Origin: Dermatemys mawii
Taxonomy: Eukaryota > Chordata > Testudines > Dermatemydidae
Direction: 5' to 3'
NCBI GenBank assembly: GCA_007922305.1
Contig: ML677364.1
Span: 16,886,260 to 16,950,259, forward strand
DNA: 64,000 bases
The position numbers and the translations under genes were made by a program. This document shows positions 12,001 to 24,000 of this stretch, in pieces; the first letter of the stretch is position 1, and every line of letters begins with the position of its first letter. Under the pieces are notes generated by a model. The model did no database searches, was not told where the DNA came from, and worked only from the letters and a program-made list of their open reading frames with translations.

Positions 12001-15000
12001 GGGCAGTGTAGACATGCTTTATTGCCAGGAGAGAGCTCTCCTAGCAATAAAAAATAACCACCCCAAGGTGGTTGCTCATGCTCCCGGCAATAAAACACTG
12101 CCTACGCTGGTGCTTTTCAGTGCTAAAACTTTTTCACACCTCTGAAGGACTAAAGTTTTAGTGCTGAAACATTGTTAAGAAAATGATTGCTAGGAAAATG
12201 TAACTTAGAATGTTGTAGTATGATTTTAAAATAACCTTAGACTTATAATCTCACTCCCTGTATATGTACTATTGACCCCTAGTTTAACATGCATTTTTAA
12301 ACTTGCATTCACCCTGTCACAGATGTGCAGGCATCATAGTGTCTGAGTACCCCTAAGTGTTTTGAACCTCCTGCTTACCAGACAGGTAAATGAAATAGAT
12401 TAATACCAACAATGGATGTAGTAGCCATTAAGTGTTCCCACCTGTGTAAGTGGATTGAAAGTCCCCCTCCCTTATCAACACAGGGGTATAAAATATCTAC
12501 ACACATGTATTGAGTGGAGCCAGTTGTTTGGGTGATAACCCCTTCTGACTCCTTATTGCTTGCAATAAATCTTGTTTTTCCAGAAGTCTACTGAGTTATG
12601 CCTGTCCTTTGAGGTATATTGGACTGAACTCCAAAGGAAATAAGCAGTTTTTGCAACAACATGGCAGTGTATACACAGCCTTAAGACATTTCTGTGCCTG
12701 CTATGAAATCTAATAGTATCTTAAAAAACGTTAAATTCTATGAGGGTTTTAAGTTAGTATCTAGAGAATCTCATTTAATTTCTGTGGCCCAGATTGTGAG
12801 CTCCTTTCTCATGGTGGTAATTACTCAGACAAATAATCCCATTGCCTTCAATGGAACTGTAACAGATATTGCAATCCCATGCACTATCTATGTGTGATTG
12901 TATTTTACTTCATGAGGGAGGGTTATCACAGTTCCTCCAGGAACTAAAAGCAGAAGGCAGGTATTACCCTGAGGATTGTAAACAATTCCAAAGAAGCACC
13001 ACCGCAAGTAGGGTGACCAGATGTCCTGATTTTATAGGAACAGTCCCAATTTTTGGGTCTTTTTCTTACATAGGCGCCTATTACCCTCCACCCCCCTCCT
13101 GATTTTTCACACTTGTTGTCTGGTCACCATAACCACAAGGAGTGTTGGCATGTGCTGGTTTAAACTGGCTTTTTTGGAGACTCAAATAAAGAAAGGGCTT
13201 TTGGTATAAAAAGTTCAGCTTGAACTGGCACTGGTCGCATAAGTCCTTCAGTTTTATTCAGCAAATGGACAGAACCCTCTATCCACTGGGAGCCCCAACC
13301 CTTGTGCAAGGGTGGGAAACACTTTCGATTATCAGGGCCCTGTAAGACTGATGGATGGTGATCTCTGATAAGCTTTCAGCATGCATACAGGAACCTCTGT
13401 ATGTTCTCGCTGTAATGCTTTTAGCTCAAGAATAAATGTATTTTGCTGTGTGAAGGCTGGTTGATAACTGGTATATACTGATATAGCTAGGGCAGCAGTT
13501 CTCAACAAACAGCCAATGGGCCGCATGCAGTCCATTTAGCACACAGCACACACCCTACCCTACCCTGCCCCGCACTGTGGGGTCCAGAGCTGACTTGCCC
13601 CAGGCAGCGGGGTCCAGGGCTGCTGGGGCTGACCTGTCCCGCATGGCGGGGTCCGGTGCCACAAGACACAGTGGAGTCCAGCACTGTCAGGCTGCCCTGA
13701 ACTCCTCTGCCCCGTGCAGCAGGGTCAAGGGCACCAGGGCTCTGCTGCCTTGCCATATAGTAGTGTCCAGGGCTGCCCTGCCACCCAGCCCTGCAGTGGG
13801 TTCCACTCCTGAACCCATTCTGTGGAAGGGCCTCTGGGCCAGCGCTGGGCATAGGGGTCTTGTGGGGGAGGGGCACACAGTGGTTCTAAACCTGTAGCCC
13901 GGGTAACACTGGGACTTGAGCTCTGCATTTTGGGACTGTCCCACACAATTCTGGACAGGCGGTCACCCTAGATGTAGCCCCAGAGAACTATTAAAAACAG
14001 GTACTGGACCCCAGTGAGACTTGCTCCAGCAGGCACTCTCTGAGCCAGTGGTGCCATTTCACCACTGGTTGGGGGGTGGGGGTGCAACTTTAACCATGAT
14101 TCCAGGGGCTACTTAAGCACCTGAAAACTCCAGGGTTTTTTTTTTTTGCAGATGACTTAGAAATTAGCTGATAGGAGCACTATATCTGATTCCTATATTA
14201 AAAAAAGAATTATATAAATGTTAGACCTACTCAGCTGTAATACTAACATGTTCTCATCTCTTGTGTCAAGTCACCTAAGGGATACTAAATCTGGGACTTA
14301 AGCTCCTAAATCTGGGAGTTAGGTGCCTGAGTATCTTTGTGGATCTGGGCCTAAGTGACTTGCCTAAGGTCACACAGGAAATCTGTATCTCAGCAGGAAA
14401 TTGAACCCAGGTTTCCCAAGCCCCCAGACTTACACCCTAAACCTTCTGCTAATTCTTGCCTCAATTTCCCCTTCTTGGGCTTTGCAGTAACTGTTCCCCA
14501 GGCTCTCATGCAAGTAGAATAAACACCCCCTCTTGGGTTCTGGTTTATTAAGACAGCACATTTAAATGTCAAATTAAATCAAAACAAGTCTTTCCCCAAC
14601 TCTGTAGTTTCTTCAGCCCCTTGCTGGACTCAACAGTATTTTCTCCCAAACCCAGGTCCTGCTGCCCAGCATATCCTCAAGCCTCTTCCGCTTAAGGCTT
14701 CTACTCTCATGCCAAGTAGCTCCAGCCAGGTCTTTCCATCTGGATGACATGGAAAGGCCCTCCCCAGTCCTCTCTGGTCATGGATCAGGAGCCTCCCCAC
14801 AATCTCTCTCTTCAGTCACCCTTGTGCCAGGGCTGAAAGCTACAGCTCCCCCCCCCCCCTAGCTTGCCCTTTCTGGGCAGGGAAGCTCTGTTAAGCCCAC
14901 CCAAACTCTGGGCTTCTAGAGTATTCCCCTAGTCTTCCTCTCTCTGATAGAGCAGGCTCATTCTTACAGAAAGCCTTGCTCCTGGGATGCCATCATGTGA

Positions 15001-18000
15001 TGCCTGCTCACCTGACCCAATCACAAGCTGAAATCCAAACCCATTACTTGGGATTGGATGACACAGCACAGGTGGAGCTGAGTCAGTTCCCTTAGAGAGC
15101 CACTCCATGCTATGACATCACTTATGTGATAACTGTCTAATAACTGACTCCCACTCATGTTGTTTATAATAGGACAGGTGCATGTTTCCATAGCTTTAAA
15201 GGACATAATGATAACGTAAAGCATATAAGGACTCAGAACAAATCAAAGACCTACTGTATCATTCTAAAAGAAATTATGTCTGCACTTACATCTTTAGGAC
15301 ACAGTTTAGAATGAAAAATCTTTTTTATGCAGGAGATAAGATGATGATGAAGTTCCTTGGTCAATCCAACAAAATTCCTGCAGGCAAGGATAACGACCTC
15401 CTGAGGATGGGCCTGCAACCACTTCAAAATTTCCCACAGAATATCCTACAAAAGTTAAGTCAAATCAATTTAGAAAAGTCTGTCTGATGGTAAGGGAGAA
15501 TTAAATAAAGCATAAACTAATGATTTAGGATAGGCCAGACCCTCATCTGGNNNNNNNNNNNNNNNNNNNNNNNNNNNNNNNNNNNNNNNNNNNNNNNNNN
15601 NNNNNNNNNNNNNNNNNNNNNNNNNNNNNNNNNNNNNNNNNNNNNNNNNNNNNNNNNNNNNNNNNNNNNNNNNNNNNNNNNNNNNNNNNNNNNNNNNNNN
15701 NNNNNNNNNNNNNNNNNNNNNNNNNNNNNNNNNNNNNNNNNNNNNNNNNNNNNNNNNNNNNNNNNNNNNNNNNNNNNNNNNNNNNNNNNNNNNNNNNNNN
15801 NNNNNNNNNNNNNNNNNNNNNNNNNNNNNNNNNNNNNNNNNNNNNNNNNNNNNNNNNNNNNNNNNNNNNNNNNNNNNNNNNNNNNNNNNNNNNNNNNNNN
15901 NNNNNNNNNNNNNNNNNNNNNNNNNNNNNNNNNNNNNNNNNNNNNNNNNNTAGCCCACGAAAGCTTATGCTCTAATACTTTAGTTAGTTTTTAAGGTGCC
16001 ACAGGACTCTTTGTTACTTTTGCATCTTCAGTGTCTTTCATCTGAGGATCTCAAAGGTGGAAAGTAGAATCCCCAATTTTCTGGACTAGTTCAAGGTCAA
16101 AGAGTGAGTCAGTAGTAAAATCAGGGATAGAACCCAGATCTCCTGACTCCCACGGTCTTGCTATAACAAGACAGGCCTCTATTATCCCATTAGTTGCTGA
16201 CACTTAGATCTCATTGAAGTCATATGCAACTATGGCCAGGCCCTATGTGTATCAGTACAGGAATACACCAATCAACAAGTGACATTTAAGACCAAAAGAC
16301 TAAGTCATTATGTTTTCATTAAATACATTGCCCTTGAAAAATATTGTACCTGTATTACACTTTAAATCCCATCTTATTTTTCTGTCACTTATTTCTCAAA
16401 GTGGTCACTTTGTGCCCACATCACACAATGATGGTCTGGCTCCAGATGAGATACAAAATAAGACATCACAAAACACACCCTGGAAAACGGCAATCATTTG
16501 TATGCAGAGAACAATGGAAGATAATTCCAACTCACAGAAATTTCAGTTCCAACAATCAGCTCTGCAGTATATTTAATTTCTTATTCTGAAGTTCTCATGT
16601 TACTGAGGAAAGAATAGCCTGTTCAGAAAATCTTGGGGTTGGTGTTCCCCACCCAAAGCAGTTCTTACTCAGAAGTAGTTGTTGGTTCTTCAAAAAACAT
16701 TAGCAGCACCCCTTTCTGAATGTTCCAGATTTAAGAACAGTACCTCTACTACAGCCGTTGTGTACACCATGTGCACAAAGTACAAATTCATAGAAGGGTC
16801 ATTAGGCTTGTGAGCAATCCTAAAATCCAAATATCTAATCCCGGCATCCAGTTGCTCTGACACATTTAGTACCTGAATGGTTAAACACAACAAAAGAATC
16901 CTAAATTTTTGCCTTTCTTATTTTAGGAAATCTAAAAAAGCTTATAAAATTGTCTGATCTTATTTAGCATATTTTAGGACTACAAAATCTATTACATCTT
17001 TCTCCTTTAAAATGATGCTGAAAGTTTTGTGTGTGGTGCTGACTGTTTGCTCTCAAGTTACAGAAATATCTGACATGAAGGGGTTTTATTTCCTTATGAA
17101 GTGGACATTAAACACAGATTATTTAAGATCTTTTAAAAAGGACTTTAAATTGTTTACATAATAAAGGCTCAGGAGCCAACTTTTCAGCCCCTACAAGAGC
17201 AGTTCTGATTCATAGTGTGTTCTGAGTTCAATCATACTCCTATTGAAGTCATCTGGACTCCTTGTATGAGAAAAGGTTGCAGGATCAGCAACTTAAAATG
17301 TCTGCATTCATTTTCTTCAGATCACAGGCTTCACAGAGATTTTCTTTAGAGAGCTCCCTGATCATGTTCCCTCAACAGACATAATAATCCCATGGATACT
17401 CAATTTTTATTTTATGTATTTATTTATAATATTAAAGTCTTTAAGAAGGCTAAATCAGTTTCTGAATTCCTACAAACAGAGGCTTTATCTACTCTTTCCC
17501 ATAGCCCTGTCCTAATCACTCTGCTAGGACAGTTGGTGAATGTGGCTTTCTGGGGTGAAAGGCCTAAGAAAACACATATATTTTGATCTAGATAGAGGCC
17601 TTACCTATAATAAAAGGTTGTACCTATCAAACTAAGCAGTCATGGGATAAGAGGGAAGGTCTTTTCATGGATCAGTAAATGGTAAAAAGTCAAAAAACAA
17701 CAGGTAAGAATATATGGGTCATTTTTCAGAACAGAGAGATGTAAATAATGGTCTGTGCTGGGACCAATGTTGTTCAACATATTCATAAATGATCTCAAAA
17801 AACAAGTAAACAGGGAGATGCCAAAATTTGAAGACTGTACAAAATTATTCAAGATAGTTAAGTCCAGAGCAGACTGCAAAGAGTTACAAAGGGATCTCAC
17901 AAAACTTGATGACTGGACAATAAAATGGAAGACGAAATTCAGTGTTGATCAGTGCAAAATAATGCACTCAATGGAATGTTAAGAGACATTAGAAAAGGGA

Positions 18001-21000
18001 TAGCTAATAAGACAGAAAATATCATAATGCCACCATATAACTCCCTTGTACGCCCACACCTTGAATACTGCATGCAATTCTGGTTGCCCCATCTCAAAAA
18101 AGATATATTAAAATTGGAAAAGGTACAGAGAAGGGCAACAAAAATGATTAGGGGTCTGGAACAGCTTCCATATGAAGAGAGATTGAAAAGATTGGGACTA
18201 TTCAGCTTGGAAAAGAGACCGTTAAGAGGGGATATGATATAAGTCTATAAAATTATTACTGGTGTAGAGAAAGTGAATAAAAAAGTGTTATTTATTCCTT
18301 CACATAACACAAGAGCCAGGAGTTACCCAATGAAATTAATAAGCAGCAGGTCTAAAACAAACAAAAGGAAGTACTTTTTCACAGTCAACCTATGGAACTC
18401 ACTGCCAAGAGTTGTTATGAACCCAACATAACTGGGTTCAAAAAAGAATTAGATATATTCATAGCGGATAGGTCCATCAGTGGCTATTAGTTAAGACTGT
18501 CAGAACCTGTGGCCCTCAGTGCTAGTGGCTGTTGTGAAGGCCAAAACTATAATGTGGTCTAAAAAAAACTAGATATGTTTCTGGGGGATAGATCTGTTAA
18601 TGACTATTAGGCAAGATGGTCAAGGATGCAACCGTATGCTCTGATTTCCAGAAGCTGGAATTGGTTTACAGGGATGAATCACTTAGTGACTGCCTGTTCT
18701 ATTCACTACCTCTGAAGCACCTGGCATTGGCCACTGTTGGAATATAGGATACTGGGCTAGACGGACCATTGTTCTGACACATTATGGTCATTCTTATGTT
18801 CTTAACTAATTCAGATTAGAAAGCAGTATGTGGGGCTTTTTAGTTAATAGTGTCCCTTTAACTATTGTCTCTATTTATGAATCCTCTATCCCTAAAATAT
18901 CAGCCTCTCCCACCAAAAGTATCTTCCCCATAAAAAGAATTTTGGTATGAACAGTATGTTTTTATCTTACTTCTTTACCTATGATATTTAGAATTTGCTC
19001 AAAAATGTTTTTCACATATTTAGGTACCAATGTATTCCTTAATTGGATTGAAAAAAGTACAAACATTCAACACTATGTAACAAACTTCAAACAAGACAAT
19101 TCAAATTTGAGAACATTAGATAATTGGTTACCTGTGTAATAGACCACTTCATAATAATAGGATGTATGATGCAGGGCACAAATTTATCTATCAGCTGCAA
19201 CAGCTTTGATTCATTGACACTTATATCAGAGTTTTTATCTAAACAGTAAGTCATAGTGTCATGGCTCCCTGTAGAATAAAAAAAAGTTTGTTTCAATCAT
19301 TTGTTAATACCTCAAATACCATTTTCCTTTGCATTACACAATAGAAAATAATATCAAATATGCACACTTAACCTTTCAACTCCCAACCTCTCCCCAAAAC
19401 ATAAATGTGTATTGGCGAAAGGCATATGTCTTCAGCGCAAAACAGATGTGTTTTTACTCCAAGATAGCTTATCTGAGATCACTATCTCAATGTAAAATCC
19501 TAATGGAGAAAAGGCACTGTCATGTTTGTCTTGATGTAACTAGTCAAGGCCAACCCTATTACCAAAATAGTTAAATCAGTGTAACTCCTTGTGTGGACGT
19601 AGTCATATTGTATCAGTACATGTTCATAGATTTCAAAGCCAGAAGGGACCACTGTGATTATCTAGTCTTATCCCCTTTCTAACACAGGCCATAGAATTTC
19701 CCTAAAATAATTTCTAGAGCAGATCTTTTAGAAAAACATCCGATCCTGATTTAAAAGTTGTCAGTGATATAGAATCCAGTACCACTCTTGGTAAATTGTT
19801 CCAATGGTGAATTACTCTCACTGTTATAAAGGTATTTCTTATTTCCAGTCTGAGTTTGTCTAGCTTCAACTTCCAGCCAGTGGATTGTGTTGTACCTTTT
19901 TCTGTTTGACTGAAGAGCCCACTATTAAATATTTATTCCCCATGTAGATACTTACAGACTATAATCAAGTCACCCCTCAACCTTCTCACACTATCACTGG
20001 CAAACCAGCATCAATACAAAATATACTGAAATCTCTTCACCATATGTGTGCGCACAGGGTGTGCGCACAGGGTGTGCCGGGTGTGCCAAGGCACACCCTA
20101 ATGTCTCAAAAAAAAGTGGCTTTCAATGCAGAAAGCAGCGCCTTTAAAATACATAAATAAATAATATTCCCTGGGTGCACACCCTAAAGAAATGTGCTGC
20201 ACACGCCTATGCTCTTCACCTACCATGAAGTGTAACTACGTCTCTGGTAAAAAGTTGCAACTCTTAAACTGCTGTGTATTGTTGCTGAGTGCAGGTAATG
20301 GCAGCAGTGAGGCATACTATATCCAAATGAAATGTAGAAGGACTGTGTTGCCAACTCTCATCATGAGTCTCATGATATTTGATGTTTTTCTTGGAGTCTC
20401 AACTTCTTGGAGTGCTGTGATTATTTGAGAATTTCAACTTTTGTTTATAAAAAAAAATGTTTTTTGCCATCATGGTCATGGAGAAAAACCTGAAAAACAT
20501 GACTCTTAAAGCGCAAAAACCAAAAGACTAATAAAAAATATCCCAAATGTATTATTTTTAAAATCTCATGACTTAGGGGCCTGATTCATGATTTTTAAAT
20601 GGAGATTGGCAATACTGGGAGAATGTGTCAAGGTTACAGGGCTAGCTGAACCTGTATCCCCTTAATGATCTCTGTGAGAGCAGCCTGGCCTTATGCATTT
20701 ACCTCTCTTGGGGTGGAATTCCACAATTCTTCCAGCCTTACTGAGCTCTGGGATATAGGACCTGTATATCAGCAATGCTTTCCTAGAAAGTCTGAGCAGG
20801 TTCATCACCTGTTCAGATGAACTGTGAGCATCTGTGCCCAGTGCCATGCAGTGATCAGACAGTTTTCTTAAAACCAATGTATTGTTTATTTTAACGGTAG
20901 GAACAAAAGAGTTAAAGAAAAGGGATTTGAAAACAAACAGACTACTGCATATCTAGCTTACCTAATAGTTTTCCATCCCCAAGGGTAACCTAGGCAGAGT

Positions 21001-24000
21001 ATCATGTGGCTCATTCACCCCCATCAGGGTATCGTTGTGGCTCAGTCTGGTTCTCCCAAACATCCCTCTTCTCAAAAGACAGAGAGCATCTTTTTAAACC
21101 TGTCACAATTCTTTTGAGCTCCTGTGTTCACAGGCCTTTTCCTGTCTTGCCTCAAGCTAGTTTTGTAGGTTAGCTGGAGAGGAGGCAAAATCTTCAAAAC
21201 TAATAGCTCTGGCATTCTCCCAAAACAGCCTTCCAGTGTTTGCTGAGAGGCGGCTAGTCTTGAGTTATTCTTTGCCTTCCTGCATATTTTTTCAAACTAT
21301 TGCCTGTTGGACTAAACCAATATAGTCATATAAAATACATCTTAATAAGGGAAGCAGTGTGACCTAGTGGATAGAACACTGGACTGGGACTCAGAAAATC
21401 TGGATTCTATTCCCAGCTCTGCCATTGGCCTGCTGGGTGAGCTTGGACATGTCACTTTACCTGCCTCAGTTTCCCCATCTGTAAAACAGGGATGATACTG
21501 ACCTCCTTTGAAATCTACTGAAAAGTGTTATATAATAGCTACTTACCATTAATGAAACAACTTCATAAATTAAAGAGTAATAAGTCACAAGGACCAGGTG
21601 GTATTCACCCAAAAGTTCTGATGGAATTCAGCTATGAAACTACAGAACTACTAACAGTGGTGTATAACCTATTAGCTTCAGAAGACTGGCGGATAGCTAA
21701 TGTGACAGCAATTTTTAAAAAAGTCTACAGAGGCAATCCTGGCAATTACGGGCCAGTAAGCCTAATTTCAGTACAAGACAAATTGGTTAAAACTTTAATA
21801 AAGAAAAGAATTATCACACATGTAGATGAACACAATATATTGGGGAAGAGTCAACATGGCTTTTGTAAAGGGAAATCATGTTTCACCAATCTACTAGAAT
21901 TCTTTGAGGGGGTCAACAAATATGTGGATAAGGGTGATCCAATGGATGTAGTGCATTTGGACTTAGAATCACAAAATCATAGAACCATAGGGTTAGAAGG
22001 GACTGCAACGGTCATCCAGTCTAACCCCCTCCCAAGATGCAGGATTTGTTGTGTCCAAGACAAATAGCTATTTGAAAACTTCCTTTGAAGGAGCTTCCAC
22101 AACCTCCCTAGGCAGTCTGTTCCATTGTCCTACTGTTCTTAGAGATAAGAAGTTTTTCCTGAGATTTAATCTAAATCTGCTATCCTGTAGTTTGAACCCC
22201 TTCCCTCTTATCCTGCCCTTTGTGGCAAGTGAGAACAACCTTTCTCTATCTTTTTAATGGCAGCCTTTCAAGTATTTGAAGACTGCGGTCATGTCCTTCC
22301 TTAATCTCCTCTACTCCAAACTAAACATACCCACTTCCTTCAGCCTTTGCTCATATGGTTTGTATCCCATCCCTTTGATCATCTTTGTTACTCATCTCTG
22401 GATCTTTTCCAGTTTCTCTACATCCTTTCTATACAGCGGTGACCAAAATTGGACACAGTACTCCAGCTGAGGCCTAACTTGTGCCGAATAGCATGGTACT
22501 AACACCTCCCACGATGTGCATGCTGTGCACCTAAAATTGTATTTGCATGTTTTGCAACAGCATCACACTGTTGACTCATGTTGAGGATGTGATCCACCGC
22601 AACTACACAGATCATTCTCAGCAGTGCTGCTGCCAAGCCAGTTATACCCCATTCTGTATTAGTGCTTTTGGTTTTTCTTCCCTAAATGTATCACTGTACA
22701 CTTGTCTTTGTTTAATTTCTTTTTATTATCTACAGCCCAGTTCTCCAATTTATCAAGATCCCTCTGAATTTTAGCTCTATCCTCCAAAGTGTTTGCAGTC
22801 CCTGATCATGTGGAACTTCACTCACAACCTCCTTCCAATCTGACATCATTCCATTAATAGTTACTCATTGTTTGCAGTTATTAATCAATTATGTATCCAA
22901 CTATGTAGTTTTGCTGAGCCCACATTTCTCCATCCTACTTATCAGAATGCCACATTGGAGTGTGTCAAAAGTCTTGCTGAAGTCCACGTACATTTTGTCC
23001 ACCGCATTCCCCCATCCACCAAGCCAACAGATTGACAAGGTCCTTTATCAAAGACTCTTGAGCGAAGTAAGCTGTCATGGGATAAAAGGGAAGGTCCTCT
23101 CACAGATTAATAACTGCTTAAAAGACAGGAAACAAATGGTAATGGTAGGAATAAATTGTCAGTTTTCAGAATGGAGAGAGGTAAATAGCTGTATCCCCCA
23201 GGGATCAGTACTTACACAAGTGCTGCTCAACAAATTCATAAATTATCTGGAAAAAGGGATGAAATGGCAAGTTGCAGATGATACAAGCTACTCAAGAGAG
23301 TTAAGTCCAAAGCAGACTTCAAAGATCAAAGGGATCTCACAAAACTGGGTGACTGGGCAATAAAATGGCAGATGAAATCCAATGTTGATAAATGGAAAGT
23401 AATGTATACTGGAAAACGTAATCCAAACAATACATACAAAACGATGAGAAAAAAGCTAACAGAATGTTAGGAACCATTGGAAAAGGGATACATAATAAGA
23501 CAGAAAATATCAGAATGCTACTGCATAAATCCATCATACATCCACATCTCGAATTCTGTGTGCAGTTCTGGTCTCCCCATCTCAAAAAAGAGATTAGAAT
23601 TGGAAAAAATACAGAGAAGGACAACAAAAATGATTAGGGGTCTGGAACAGCTTCCATATGAGGAGAGATTAAAAAGACTAGAACTATTCATCTTGGAAAA
23701 GAGGCCACTAAGAGGGGATATGACAAAGATCTATAAAATCATGAATGGTGTGGAGAAAGTGAATAAGGAAGTGTTATTTGCTCCTTCTCATAACACAAGA
23801 ACCAGGGGTCACCCCATGAAATTAATAGTCAGCAGGTGTAAAACAAACTAAAAGAAGTACTTCTTCATACAACATATAGTCAATCTGTGGAACTCCTTGC
23901 CAGGAGATGTTGTGAAAAGTGTAACTGGATTAAAAAAAAATTAGATAAATTCATGGAGGATAGGTCCATCAGTGGCTATTAGTCAAGACAGTCAGGAATG

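Noticed and set aside
13502..13946. Overlapping ORFs of 73-124 codons on both strands
   Set aside because: They lie in a GC-rich degenerate repeat block; several frames are open because of composition, and none resembles a protein family.
15470..15958. 162-codon minus-strand ORF across the N gap
   Set aside because: Most of it is translated N. Only about 27 real codons remain, without family similarity.
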